Below, one piece after another: positions 7,621-15,764 of a DNA stretch of 41,168 bases. Within the stretch, counting starts at the first letter, position 1. Each line of letters opens with the position of its first letter. The stretch comes from Roseburia zhanii (GTDB lineage Bacteria > Bacillota > Clostridia > Lachnospirales > Lachnospiraceae). The stretch lies in assembly GCF_014287635.1 (NCBI RefSeq), contig NZ_JACOPH010000019.1, positions 1 to 41,168 of the forward strand, written 5' to 3'. Below the pieces are notes generated by a model. The model saw nothing but the letters and a program-made list of their open reading frames with translations, was not told the origin of the DNA and ran no database searches. The position numbers and the translations under genes were made by a program.

Positions 7621-9036
7621 TCAAATTATAAAAGAGAACTTTACCCCAGCTTGCGTATTGCAAACCGTACATTCACTTCCATACTGGTGTAGTATTTCCT
7701 GCACAATATACAGTCCAAGTCCACTTCCTCCAGTCTTTCGGCTTCTTGACTGCTCCACGCGATAGAACGCATCAAACAATCTGGGAATACTATTTTCTGG
7801 TATATGCACCCCTGCATTTTCAACAGAAAATACTATCTGCTCATGTTTCATAAGTACGGAAATCCAAATATCCGCTCTTTGTGGGGAATACTTGATTGCG
7901 TTTCCAATTAGATTTGAAAAAACCTTTTCTACCAACATCTTATTTCCGTTTATGAAAGCAGATGGCAGTATATCAAGGTGTATTTGTAAATCTTTTTCTG
8001 CAATCAAATCCGCTGTTTCGTTCAGATAGGCTTTGATAATTTGCACACAATCCAAGTGGTCTTTCTTGAAATCGGCCCCCGCAGTTTCTAACCGCGAAAT
8101 TGTCAATATATCTTGCACCATTGTTTCAAGCGTGTTTGTAATTTCCAGCGACCTTGTCAAGTATCTTTCATGGTCTTTATAGGGTCCAATACCAAGGAGC
8201 ATGCCCTCTAATTGCCCTTTGATAATCGTGATAGGCGTTTTCAATTCGTGAGACACCGCTGAAAAGAAATTCGTGCGAGCTTGTTCTAATGCCTTTTCAT
8301 GTTCTATATCAAGTTCCAGTTTTCTATTTGCTGCCTGTAAGTCATTCAAAGTTACATTGAGCTTCTGCGATAAATAGTTAAGGCTCTTTGCCAATATTCC
8401 CAGTTCGTCAGTCCGTTGTTCATCTAATTGCCATTCAAATTGTAATTCGGACATTTCTTTAGAAATACGGCTTATTTTCAGTACGGGTTTAGTAATAAGG
8501 TGTGAAAAAATCCAACCAGTAACCAGTGATACGCAAAACACTATAAATGCAAGTAACGGAAACACTTTTTGAAATGCTCTTTGCAGTTCTGCTACTTGCC
8601 CCGCCGCTCCATAAACAACTAAAGTGTAGTTTGTATTTTTGCCAAGAAATGAAACCGTATAACTATTGGATATAATAGGTGCATTATTATCTTCATTTCC
8701 CCAAGCCTTTGTTTCTATAACAACATCATTATCAGCACTTCGTTCCGTTGGAAGATTTATTCTATTACCATTTTCTTCAAACAGTTCCATTCGGTCTACA
8801 TTCTGATAATCAAGAAAGTTATCAAAAATACCCCCTGTTTCTTCCATGGGCATTTGCGATATTTCTGAAATGAATATTTTTGTTTGTTCATCTAATGTTG
8901 CATTAAGGGTATTAGAATATGTTTTCGGGGTGTACCAAGCTAAAATCAAGTAAACCAGAAAGCTCACCCCTGTCAATAGGATAGCAGTAGTGATAAAAAC
9001 TTTTATAAACAGACTGCCTTTAATTTTCTTTATCAA
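7621..9036 (-). CDS. Membrane sensor histidine kinase (VanS-like)
   Basis: This 471-residue kinase has two membrane segments (about 10-33 and 158-180) flanking an extracytoplasmic sensor domain of about 125 residues. A HAMP-like linker (181-235) follows, then the H-box SAVSHELKTPI with His263 as phospho-acceptor. The catalytic domain has an N-box (LIGNAIKYSP) and a glycine box (GGSGLGLYIV). The arrangement and the EGMLLGIGPYKDH segment after the H-box resemble VanS of the VanB type, but no van ligase or dehydrogenase genes are present. It overlaps the regulator gene by 17 bases, indicating translational coupling. It probably senses an envelope signal and controls the adjacent lipoproteins. 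Confidence 0.9.
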   Translation of the reverse strand: MIKKIKGSLFIKVFITTAILLTGVSFLVYLILAWYTPKTYSNTLNATLDEQTKIFISEISQMPMEETGGIFDNFLDYQNVDRMELFEENGNRINLPTERSADNDVVIETKAWGNEDNNAPIISNSYTVSFLGKNTNYTLVVYGAAGQVAELQRAFQKVFPLLAFIVFCVSLVTGWIFSHLITKPVLKISRISKEMSELQFEWQLDEQRTDELGILAKSLNYLSQKLNVTLNDLQAANRKLELDIEHEKALEQARTNFFSAVSHELKTPITIIKGQLEGMLLGIGPYKDHERYLTRSLEITNTLETMVQDILTISRLETAGADFKKDHLDCVQIIKAYLNETADLIAEKDLQIHLDILPSAFINGNKMLVEKVFSNLIGNAIKYSPQRADIWISVLMKHEQIVFSVENAGVHIPENSIPRLFDAFYRVEQSRSRKTGGSGLGLYIVQEILHQYGSECTVCNTQAGVKFSFII

Positions 9037-9691
9037 CTTTATATCCCACCCCTCTGATCGTTTGAATGAAATCTATCCCCAGCTTCTTGCGTAAGTTTTT
9101 GATATGGGTATCAACAACTCGCTCATCCCCATAAAAATCAAATCGCCACAGCTTATCTAATAAGTTCTGGCGGGTCAATATCCGGCCTTGATGGGTCAGC
9201 AGTTCCCGCAATATTTCAAACTCTTTTTGCGTCAGTTCAAAATCAGATCCATCCACGGTGGCGGCATAACTATCACAGTTCAAAAGTAAATTGCCATAAG
9301 TGATGATTTGAGGCTTTTCATCTTCTCCCCGCTTGCTACGCCGAAGTACAGCTGCAATTTTGCGAAGTAAGATTGGCATAGAAAAAGGCTTTGTAATATA
9401 GTCATCCACCTGCAAATCCAATCCCCTGATTTGATCTTCCTCACCGCTCAATGCAGTCAGCATAATAATGGGAACATCCGATTGCTTTCGTATCAACTCA
9501 CAGACACCATAACCGTCAATTTTGGGAAGCAAAATGTCCAATATAATCAAGTCATATCGTTGCCCCGAAAACAAAGATAGTGCCTCGATGCCATCATTTG
9601 CAGTAGCCACTTCATATCCTGCTTCTTGCAAAAAATTCTGTAAAAGTTCTTGAATATCAAAATCGTCCTCAACGACTAAAATCCTTTGCAT
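9020..9691 (-). CDS. OmpR-family response regulator
   Basis: This 223-residue regulator has a receiver domain (about 1-115) with acidic pocket E8-D9-D10, phospho-acceptor Asp52 (LIILDILLP), Thr79 and Lys101 (DDYITKPF). A winged-helix DNA-binding domain follows (about 125-220) with the usual ELTQKEFEILRELL and RVVDTHIKNLRKKLG segments. It is the first gene of the leftward cassette and overlaps the kinase gene. The cassette (6.3-9.7 kb) lacks the 23-bp palindrome found throughout the rest of ICE-C, which suggests it is cargo. Confidence 0.93.
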   Translation of the reverse strand: MQRILVVEDDFDIQELLQNFLQEAGYEVATANDGIEALSLFSGQRYDLIILDILLPKIDGYGVCELIRKQSDVPIIMLTALSGEEDQIRGLDLQVDDYITKPFSMPILLRKIAAVLRRSKRGEDEKPQIITYGNLLLNCDSYAATVDGSDFELTQKEFEILRELLTHQGRILTRQNLLDKLWRFDFYGDERVVDTHIKNLRKKLGIDFIQTIRGVGYKVDKEN

Positions 9692-9884
9692 AATAACACC
9701 TCCAAAGATAGCGTATCATAGATTTTTGTGATTAAAGTGTAGTTTTCAAATTTTCTTTCTGTTATTATACCTTGTCCGTGTAACATCGGCAACCTTGCCG
9801 ACGGGCAATAAAATACTACCAAAACATAAAATTGTGTTTCGTTCTCATAGTCAAACCCGAAATGTAAAATAATATAGGGGTGAT

Positions 9885-10247
9885 ATGAGAATGTACCAAG
9901 ACACCAGACGGCTTGACTTCCACGCATTAGGCCGGGAGATCAAGCGCAAGAGAGAGGCGAAAGGCTGGACACAGGAATACCTTGCACAGCTCGTAGACCG
10001 TACCCCTCGTTCCATCATGTATTTTGAGAACCGGGGCCAGCATCCAAGCCTGAACACCTTTTACCAAATCGTCACCCTGTTGGATATTTCCGTAGACCAG
10101 TTCTTTTATCCTGACAGGCAGAACGGCGAAAGCGACTGCCGCCAACATATTGACAGGCTGCTCAATACAATGGACGAAAAGGAATTGACGGTCATGGAGG
10201 CCACAGCAGAGGGACTACAAAAAGCCAGAGAAACGGAGGTCAAGTAA
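9885..10247 (+). CDS. Xre-family transcriptional regulator
   Basis: This 120-residue protein has an N-terminal Xre/Cro helix-turn-helix (about 14-70: LGREIKRKREAKGWTQEYLAQLVDRTPRSIMYFENRGQHPS) and a short C-terminal helical part. Its SVDQFFYP motif matches small regulators common in clostridial ICEs. The start at 9885 follows GGGGTGAT; an in-frame ATG at 9891 is also possible. It is the only rightward gene in this half of ICE-C and is divergent from the two-component cassette. The similar protein at 31.6-32.0 kb plays the same part in IME-B. It is a candidate repressor for ICE genes; whether it binds the 23-bp palindrome is untested. Confidence 0.85.
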   Translation: MRMYQDTRRLDFHALGREIKRKREAKGWTQEYLAQLVDRTPRSIMYFENRGQHPSLNTFYQIVTLLDISVDQFFYPDRQNGESDCRQHIDRLLNTMDEKELTVMEATAEGLQKARETEVK

Positions 10248-10355
10248 AAAGGGCCTTCGTTTTTCTCGTTTTTAGGGGGCTTTTCGGGGGTGCCGCTAAA
10301 TGGCAAGCAATTCGGGTGTGGCCACACTCCGAAATTTTTGCTGGCCGCAGGCCCG

Positions 10356-10387
10356 CAAAAATGCTTGTTGGGGAGCTCCCCAAACCC
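10356..10387 (-). other. oriT-like site of ICE-C
   Basis: On the minus strand GGGTTTGGGGAGCTCCCC is followed by AACAAGC. A hairpin TTGGGGAG/CTCCCCAA sits next to CAAG. The same core (GGGTTTGGG, a short loop, CCCAACAAG) occurs beside mobC in IME-A and IME-B. This site is 66 bases beyond the relaxase stop codon. A nick near AACAAG is a guess. Confidence 0.5.
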
Positions 10388-10393
10388 GCTGAA

Positions 10394-10416
10394 CTTCGGG
10401 ACAAATTGTCCCAAAG
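10394..10416. repeat. 23-bp palindrome, copy 4
   Basis: Arms CTTCGGGACA and TGTCCCAAAG with spacer AAT, between the oriT-like site and the relaxase stop codon. Confidence 0.88.
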
Positions 10417-10452
10417 TCCCGGCGCTATGCGCCTGTTGTCTGCGGCCTGTCG

Positions 10453-11859
10453 CTATCGCTCCTGGGCCTTATTTTCCCGCCCGTCCGTCACGCCGAGCAG
10501 ATGATCAATGTTCGCCTTGATTGCCACAGCCTGCCGCATATCCGCCTGGGCCTTGCGGTATTCCGCATAAAGCTCTTTCTTTTGTCCCGCCAGCTCACGG
10601 CGGGATTTTTTTAGTGCTTCTATTTTAGGGAGCTTTGCGCCGTTCAGTCTGGTGTTCATGGTATCCTTTGCCGCCCGGTAAGTGGCAAGCTCCGCTTCAT
10701 GCTGGGCCAGATACTTTTTGCTGTACCGTGCAGCCTTGTACCCGTCGAACACCGGGCGGGTCTTGGCATAGTCCACCGTGGCAGCCATCAGCTCCGATGT
10801 TTTGGAAAGAGCCTCCTCCGTTGTGCGGAGTTCGTCAGACAGCTTGTGAAAGTGATCCACCGCAGCCTCGGTGCTGGCCGTCAGCGCCGCATAGTCTGTC
10901 AGATGATGCTCCTGCAAATACTGGAGTGCAGCCGCCATCTGCTTTAAGTTGTAGACCTTGGCCCATCGTTCATAAGCCGGACCCTTGCCCTGGGCCATAC
11001 GCTTTTGAATGTCGATGATGAGATTAACTCGCCGTGGCGGAACCGTGGGCTCCTCTGGCATCTCAGGGAGTGGACGTTCCCCGGCAATTACTGCCTTGAT
11101 GTCCTCCGGGTCAAATCCGGCTCCCAGTGTAGAAGCCCGGAGCCGAGTCGGTTTTTCCTGCCCGGGCGCAAGGAATGAGATGACACCGCCGCGTCCCTGT
11201 TTCACCGAAAAGCCGGACTCATCCATGAGACGAAGAAAGTCGGCAAAGTCTGTTGGCTTTTTCTCCAAAGCCGCGAGAATAGCCAGCCGTACCCGCTGCT
11301 TGGCAGAGGGTGGCTTTTCTCCGATCCACTGTCCATAGTGGAGAAAACGGCCCTTGCTGTGCTGGCACGGATTTTGGATAACAGACAATTCATGTTCGAT
11401 GCACACGCGGTCAGAGAGCCGCCGCAGGGCAAAGGACGAACCGATGAAATTATGAAATTTCCGGGAGCGATCAAAGGCCGTCGCATTGAAATAAATGTGA
11501 TTGTGGATATGGGCCTTGTCGGTATGCGTACAGACGAAGAACTGATACTTTCCCTTTGTCCAGCGCATCGCCGTTTCATAACCAATACGGTTTGCTTCTT
11601 CCGCCGTAACCTCCCCGGGCAGGAACGCCTGCCGGATCTGAAAGAACAGGGCCCCGCGAGATACGGCCCGGCCTGTCTCTGCATGGTATTGACTTTTTAC
11701 CAGAAGAAACTCGGCGGGGGCCGTGTTCGGATCGCAGAGATAGGAAGATACGGCTCCCAGCTTTTCCGGGTTCAGGCCATAGGTGAAACGATCCTCCATC
11801 GTTTGAATTGCACTTTTTCCCGCCACTGTTTTATAAGGGCGGATATAGGTGGTCGCCGT
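10453..11859 (-). CDS. Conjugative relaxase of ICE-C (VirD2-like), apparent ACG start
   Basis: The N-terminal nuclease (about 1-240) has the MOBP-type histidine triad in CTHTDKAHIHNHIYFNA, which binds the metal for oriT nicking. The conserved GKSAIQTMEDRFTYGLNPEK segment lies upstream of it. A long helical C-terminal part (about 280-468) follows. Homologues I recall begin MATTYIR or similar. Here the matching codons are ACG GCG ACC ACC at 11859, seven bases after GGAGG. The only conventional upstream start (TTG at 11880) overlaps that Shine-Dalgarno sequence. The ATG therefore seems to have become ACG, which would lower or abolish translation. MobC is encoded just upstream. Confidence 0.88.
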   Translation of the reverse strand, partial: TATTYIRPYKTVAGKSAIQTMEDRFTYGLNPEKLGAVSSYLCDPNTAPAEFLLVKSQYHAETGRAVSRGALFFQIRQAFLPGEVTAEEANRIGYETAMRWTKGKYQFFVCTHTDKAHIHNHIYFNATAFDRSRKFHNFIGSSFALRRLSDRVCIEHELSVIQNPCQHSKGRFLHYGQWIGEKPPSAKQRVRLAILAALEKKPTDFADFLRLMDESGFSVKQGRGGVISFLAPGQEKPTRLRASTLGAGFDPEDIKAVIAGERPLPEMPEEPTVPPRRVNLIIDIQKRMAQGKGPAYERWAKVYNLKQMAAALQYLQEHHLTDYAALTASTEAAVDHFHKLSDELRTTEEALSKTSELMAATVDYAKTRPVFDGYKAARYSKKYLAQHEAELATYRAAKDTMNTRLNGAKLPKIEALKKSRRELAGQKKELYAEYRKAQADMRQAVAIKANIDHLLGVTDGRENKAQER

Positions 11860-11892
11860 AGAAATCCCTCCTTCCGGCAAATAGTATTTTTA

Positions 11893-11915
11893 CTTTGGGA
11901 CACTTTGTCCCAAAG
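11893..11915. repeat. 23-bp palindrome, copy 5 (perfect)
   Basis: Perfect arms CTTTGGGACA and TGTCCCAAAG with spacer CTT, extended by TA on both sides (11891-11917). It lies between mobC and the relaxase, about 34 bases before the ACG start. Confidence 0.92.
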
Positions 11916-11957
11916 TAGAAAAAGCCGGGGAGCGGTATCAACCACTCCCCGGATGGG

Positions 11958-12305
11958 TCAAAGCTCTACCAGCGCGGAGAGCTGTTTCAAGAGATCAGAC
12001 AGAGGCCCCCACAAGGCGGCATAGTCCCGCTGCAAGGCCGCGAGTTCTTCGGGATAAATTGCGCTGTAGGTGTTGGCTTGAATTGCCACTTGGTTCAGAT
12101 TGTTGGAGCAGCGCCGCTGGAGCGAAACCAGCTCACGAACAGGCGAAAGGTCAACATGAAGCACATACCCACTCAGGGCCATTTTCCGCATATAGGCTCC
12201 CATGTTACGGATGCCAGCCTCCGCCATACGTTCTTGAATCAGGGCCTGCTCCTCCTCCGACACCATTACATGAAGATGGATCGGACGGCGGCGTTTCTTT
12301 GTCAT
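11958..12305 (-). CDS. mobC: MobC-like relaxosome accessory protein
   Basis: This 115-residue protein has the MobC family pattern: a basic N-terminus (MTKKRRRPIHLHVMVSEEE), a ribbon-helix-helix-like start and a C-terminal RRCSNNLNQVAIQANT segment, which is the conserved NLNQxAxxAN motif. MobC proteins bind oriT and help the relaxase open the strands. The gene is upstream of the relaxase. Its start ATG overlaps the stop codon of the preceding small gene (ATGA), indicating translational coupling. Confidence 0.85.
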   Translation of the reverse strand: MTKKRRRPIHLHVMVSEEEQALIQERMAEAGIRNMGAYMRKMALSGYVLHVDLSPVRELVSLQRRCSNNLNQVAIQANTYSAIYPEELAALQRDYAALWGPLSDLLKQLSALVEL

Positions 12306-12466
12306 CGCTCCTCACGCTCCCGGCTGCGGCAAGCGCGGGGCGGCTCCTTTACCTTATCCAGCGGCTTTTCCTGTTCGTCTGCCGGAACGGGGCGCGGCAA
12401 ATGAAATTCACGGTGCAGGCGCAGCGCCTCCAGTACAGACAATTCCTGTTCACATTTCTTTTTCAT
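12302..12466 (-). CDS. Small basic protein upstream of mobC
   Basis: This 54-residue ORF begins at ATG 12466 after a perfect AAGGAGGTG and ends in an ATGA overlap with mobC. The sequence is charged (MKKKCEQELSVLEALRLHRE at the start, Arg/Glu-rich end). No family is recognised. The ribosome-binding site and the 4-base overlap support it as a real gene, probably translationally coupled to mobC. Confidence 0.65.
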   Translation of the reverse strand: MKKKCEQELSVLEALRLHREFHLPRPVPADEQEKPLDKVKEPPRACRSREREER

Positions 12467-12478
12467 ATACGCACCTCC

Positions 12479-13063
12479 TTATCTATCGCCACGGTCAGGC
12501 TGCCTACGCTGGGGAGCCGGAGCCTCCGAGCCGCGATCTGCCTCCGCCAACTTTGCCGCATTTTTCATCTGCTCGGCAATCGGACGGGGCCTGTCGGGAT
12601 TATCAGGCGCAGGACGCAGCTCATAGTCGGATGCCTGTTTTTCTGTCAGGGGGCGGGTATAGGTAAGATAACCCCAAGCTAAGAACGAGCCATTTTCCAC
12701 CGGGACGCGCTGATCGTAATTGAAAATTTCATCCGGCTTGTTATAGGGCGGCTTCGGGAATGTCCCTATGTCCACAGGCCGCTGGGTCGAATAATACTTG
12801 TAAAGACCGGGAGCCTCGGTCTGCCTGATCCCCACGTTATAAATACGCTGATAGTCCTGCACCCGGTCTGCAAAATCCTGCTCCATCGCGGCACGGTCAT
12901 TTCCATAGTGACCCCATTCGTACTGCCGCTGGCCGTCCTTGTCATCATAGCAGGCCCATGTGACATAGCGGGATGGCGCGGTGGGATGTTCGCCCAATGC
13001 AAATCCTCGTCCATTTTCCAGCATGACCGCCTTCAAAATGGAGTAGCCTTGATTTTTGTCCAT
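12479..13063 (-). CDS. Conserved ICE accessory protein, unknown function
   Basis: This 194-residue soluble protein has many aromatic and acidic residues (YVTWACYDDKDGQRQYEWGHYGND) and a proline-rich, charged C-terminal tail. Similar proteins occur between mobC and the mating genes in Tn1549/CTn-type elements. I cannot assign a domain with confidence. The spacing of 14 bases from the next upstream gene and the common strand place it in the leftward transfer operon. Confidence 0.5.
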   Translation of the reverse strand: MDKNQGYSILKAVMLENGRGFALGEHPTAPSRYVTWACYDDKDGQRQYEWGHYGNDRAAMEQDFADRVQDYQRIYNVGIRQTEAPGLYKYYSTQRPVDIGTFPKPPYNKPDEIFNYDQRVPVENGSFLAWGYLTYTRPLTEKQASDYELRPAPDNPDRPRPIAEQMKNAAKLAEADRGSEAPAPQRRQPDRGDR

Positions 13064-13076
13064 AGTACACCTCCCA

Positions 13077-14036
13077 TCATCGAGACATTTCTTTGTTTTC
13101 TCTTTTCACAAACGGCTGGAGCTGATAGGGGCTTGTACCGTCCTCGGGTCGCAGAAAGTCTATCCGGGCCGCAGCACGGATGGCGTTCTGGTTAAGCTGC
13201 CGCTGCCATGCCCCTTGGCTGGGAGCCCACTTAAAGCCGTTACTTTTCAGTTCCTGCCGCTGATCGGCATCGGGCTTTTCCTCAAAAATAAGCTGCAAAC
13301 GGTTTTCAGCCTCGTTGATTTTGGCCTCACCTCCGGGGAATGTCCAGCCAGCAAACTCGGAGCGGCTGCTCAGTTCCTCAATGCGCTGGCGTACACGGCG
13401 GATGTTGGCGTTGTTGTTGGAAAGCAGATAGGCGGGGTATGGCTTGCTTTTGTCCAAGTGCCATGACTGCGCCATATCTGCTTTGAGCTTTTCTGCCTGC
13501 TCCGGCGTAAGCTCCGGGCAGCCGTCCAGCGTTTTGTGTTTCCGAAAATACGCATTGACCGCCTTCATAGTGGCCTGCTGGGACTCCAGCCCCTCCAGCT
13601 TTTTTGTCAGCTTTTCCACGGCCAGATCGTCATCCGCGCTGATCCCACCCATTCCAACAGAGCGGATTTTATCAAGCAGCTTTGAAATCTCCGCATACTC
13701 TCCATAGTTGCGATCCCGGGCGGCGTTCTGCTTGTGCTTTTTTGCCACAGGGAAATTACCGCCCCCGGAGATCAGAATAGAGGGCACCCGGGCATCAATC
13801 ACATTGCGTTCATTCAGATTTTCCGCAAGTTTCCGGGCATAGCGATCCACCAGCGCGTCAATCTTATCATGGTACATGGGATCGACACGGGCTTTCTGGC
13901 GTTCCGCCGCTGCATACACTTCATCGACCATTGCCCGGTAGCCCGCCGTAGCGGAGCCCGGCTGATAGTCGGAAAAGCTGTTCATATCTTTTGCCCGCTT
14001 TGCGGCTTCTTCGTTGATCGGATAATATTTCGGCAT
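13077..14036 (-). CDS. DUF3560-like ICE protein
   Basis: This 319-residue protein starts at ATG 14036 after GGAAGGAGG. The N-terminal part (about 1-110) is helical and charged. The middle (110-200) is a coiled-coil-like stretch with AVEKLTKKLEGLESQQATMKA. The C-terminal FKWAPSQGAWQRQLNQNAIRAA is the motif I associate with DUF3560 and related accessory proteins of conjugative elements. The biochemical role is unknown. Palindrome copy 6 lies 27 bases upstream of the start. A long open frame runs upstream of 14036 but has no start with a ribosome-binding site. Confidence 0.6.
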   Translation of the reverse strand: MPKYYPINEEAAKRAKDMNSFSDYQPGSATAGYRAMVDEVYAAAERQKARVDPMYHDKIDALVDRYARKLAENLNERNVIDARVPSILISGGGNFPVAKKHKQNAARDRNYGEYAEISKLLDKIRSVGMGGISADDDLAVEKLTKKLEGLESQQATMKAVNAYFRKHKTLDGCPELTPEQAEKLKADMAQSWHLDKSKPYPAYLLSNNNANIRRVRQRIEELSSRSEFAGWTFPGGEAKINEAENRLQLIFEEKPDADQRQELKSNGFKWAPSQGAWQRQLNQNAIRAAARIDFLRPEDGTSPYQLQPFVKRENKEMSR

Positions 14037-14062
14037 AGTACCTCCTTCCACAAAAGCCGGAA

Positions 14063-14085
14063 CTTTGGGACAAATTGTCCCAAAG
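14063..14085. repeat. 23-bp palindrome, copy 6 (perfect)
   Basis: Perfect arms CTTTGGGACA and TGTCCCAAAG with spacer AAT, 27 bases upstream of the DUF3560-like start. Confidence 0.92.
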
Positions 14086-14215
14086 CCCCGGCAGCTAAAA
14101 TGTTGACAGCATCTCACGGAAACAGGGCCGGACATAGAAACATACACCTCCCGCAGAAAAGGGCCTTAAAAAGCCTTGTCATAAGCGGGTTTAGGCTGGC
14201 CTAATTGTCAACACA

Positions 14216-14569
14216 TCAGCCCCGTTTTTTCCGCATATATTCCCGCTGCTGTCTGCGGTGTGCCGCCTTTGCACAGGCCGCCGAACAATAGGTTTGCCGT
14301 CCATCAGGAGCCACGGCTCTGCCGCATACCGGGCAAGCCTTGAAATCTGGCCTTGGCCCTTCTGTCAGCAGCGCAACCTCCAGCGCCGGATCAAGGGGCA
14401 GAACTGCCTCGCGGAAGTAGCGGCAATAAGCCCCTGTCCAGCATTTCCCAAACATATAGCACTCGCAATCCAGCGGCAGGCAGCCGCAGTCCCGGTCATA
14501 GTTGGCACACCATTTTGACACCAGCCTGCGGATTGCCGCTTTTTCTGTCCGGGTCAGTTCTCGGCCCAC
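14216..14569 (-). CDS. Cys-rich VLP-type protein
   Basis: This 117-residue protein starts at a GTG (14569) preceded by GGGAGGTG. It has the pattern I recall as the cysteine-rich VLP domain of clostridial ICEs: LTRTEKAAIRRLVSKWCANYD, then CGCLPLDCECYMF, CWTGAYCRYF and VLPLDPALE. A C-terminal zinc-ribbon-like CPVCGRAV...YCSAACAKAAHRRQQ follows. It probably binds metal and perhaps DNA; no activity is known. It lies 4 bases after another small Cys-rich gene in the transfer operon. Confidence 0.75.
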   Translation of the reverse strand: MGRELTRTEKAAIRRLVSKWCANYDRDCGCLPLDCECYMFGKCWTGAYCRYFREAVLPLDPALEVALLTEGPRPDFKACPVCGRAVAPDGRQTYCSAACAKAAHRRQQREYMRKKRG

Positions 14570-14573
14570 AGTA

Positions 14574-14750
14574 TCACCTCCCGTTGCCCGGTGGTTTGAG
14601 CTGCTCCCGGTAGCAGAACATGCAGCCGATCCCGCGCCAGTAAGGGCAGCCGTCACAACGGGAGCCCTTCGGCGGCAGGCTTGGCGGCACACCCTTAAAG
14701 TAGCTTTTTTCTTTCATAAATCCCTCATAGGGGTTGTTGGTAAATCTCAT
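14574..14750 (-). CDS. Small Cys-rich protein
   Basis: This 58-residue ORF starts at ATG 14750, whose ATGA overlaps the stop codon of the DUF4366 gene, so translation is probably coupled. It contains RCDGCPYWRGIGCMFCYR, a compact four-cysteine cluster likely to bind zinc or iron. Its stop codon overlaps the ribosome-binding site of the next gene (GGGAGGTGA). No named family is recognised, but position and coupling make it a convincing gene. Confidence 0.7.
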   Translation of the reverse strand: MRFTNNPYEGFMKEKSYFKGVPPSLPPKGSRCDGCPYWRGIGCMFCYREQLKPPGNGR

Positions 14751-15496
14751 TCATTATCCTCGCTTTCGGTATCGTCCTCGTCCCAAGGCGGCCCATCGTC
14801 CTCGGAATCGTCATAATCAGCCAGTTCCTCACTATAATCTTCTTCGGGTACAGCAGCTTTTTCATGCTTCGGGCGGTAAATTTTGAAGTACCAGCCTGCA
14901 CCGCCGCCCAGAACAGCCACTGCCAAAATCAGCAGAAGCATCCCGGTATTGCTTTTCTGCTGGGGCTCGGGTTCCGGCTCCTCCGCAGGTTCTGTCACCG
15001 GGGCGGGTTCGGGAGCTGTGCCAGCACACTCGGTCATGTTGACCGCGCAGACCTCGCAATCCGTATGGATGGCTCCGGGCGCACATTTTTCTGTGCAGGA
15101 GCAGGCCGGAAGTTCTCCGCCAGCGGCCTCCAGTGCCGCCAGCAGATCGGCTTCATCCACCATGTTCAAAAAGTAGGTGTGATACTGTTCGCCGTCCTCG
15201 TCCACAGGCTTGTCATAGTCAATGACAATGTAAAAGGTGTTGCCGCCGCTGGTTTCCACCGTGATGAACTGTTTGTTGGTTGCGGCATCGTAGAGCAGAT
15301 CGCGGGTCACAAGGTTTCCATCCTCCGAAAAGCCCTCGCCCGGGGTAATGGTAGGCGCTGGCTCCGGGGCCGGAGTTTCTTCCACAACAGGCGGTTCCTC
15401 ATTCCCGCCGTCCGAATAGGCATAGGCCGGAATCGCAAAGCCGCATAAAAGAACGGCGGAGCAAAGCCCCGCCGCCAACATACGAAAGTGTTTCAT
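14747..15496 (-). CDS. DUF4366 membrane protein of the transfer operon
   Basis: This 249-residue protein has a signal peptide (about 1-26, ending AYA). A Pro/Glu-rich linker leads to an extracellular domain (about 55-165) with a Cys cluster (CSCTEKC...CEVCAVNMTEC). One membrane segment (about 184-204, GMLLLILAVAVLGGGAGW) precedes a very acidic cytoplasmic tail. This is the DUF4366 arrangement found beside DUF4315 and the NlpC/P60 gene in Tn1549/CTn conjugation modules. It is probably a surface component of the mating apparatus. Palindrome copy 7 lies 30 bases upstream. Confidence 0.8.
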   Translation of the reverse strand: MKHFRMLAAGLCSAVLLCGFAIPAYAYSDGGNEEPPVVEETPAPEPAPTITPGEGFSEDGNLVTRDLLYDAATNKQFITVETSGGNTFYIVIDYDKPVDEDGEQYHTYFLNMVDEADLLAALEAAGGELPACSCTEKCAPGAIHTDCEVCAVNMTECAGTAPEPAPVTEPAEEPEPEPQQKSNTGMLLLILAVAVLGGGAGWYFKIYRPKHEKAAVPEEDYSEELADYDDSEDDGPPWDEDDTESEDNE

Positions 15497-15498
15497 AT

Positions 15499-15750
15499 TC
15501 AGTTTTCCTCCTTTTCTTCTTCGGACTTCGGGACACTTTGTCCCAAAGTACCTCCGTCCTTCAGCTTTTCAAACAGCAGCGGGAGCTCCGTAAGGGAAAT
15601 GCTCATACCGCGCACAATGTCCACGATCTCGCTGTTTTCCGCCTCCAGCTTTTTCTGCTCCAGCTCCTTGAGCCGGGCCTGCTGTTCACTGATTTTGGCC
15701 TTGACCTTATCAATCTCGGCCTGAATTTTCATGCTTTTGGTAGTTGCCAT
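15499..15750 (-). CDS. DUF4315 family protein
   Basis: This 83-residue coiled-coil protein starts at ATG 15750 after AGGAGG. KIQAEIDKVKAKISEQQARLKELEQKKLEAENSEIVDIVR is the characteristic DUF4315 core. It always accompanies DUF4366 in Tn1549-type modules. The role is unknown and probably structural. Its last codons (LGQSVPK) are written by palindrome copy 7. Confidence 0.85.
   Translation of the reverse strand: MATTKSMKIQAEIDKVKAKISEQQARLKELEQKKLEAENSEIVDIVRGMSISLTELPLLFEKLKDGGTLGQSVPKSEEEKEEN
15526..15548. repeat. 23-bp palindrome, copy 7
   Basis: Arms CTTCGGGACA and TGTCCCAAAG with spacer CTT. It lies inside the DUF4315 coding end (encoding LGQSVPK) and 30 bases before the DUF4366 start. 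Confidence 0.9.
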
Positions 15751-15764
15751 TTCAAAACCTCCTG

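Noticed and set aside
7621..9691. A vancomycin resistance operon at the ICE-C two-component system
   Set aside because: No vanH, ligase, vanX or vanY-type gene is adjacent; only sensor and regulator similarity exists.
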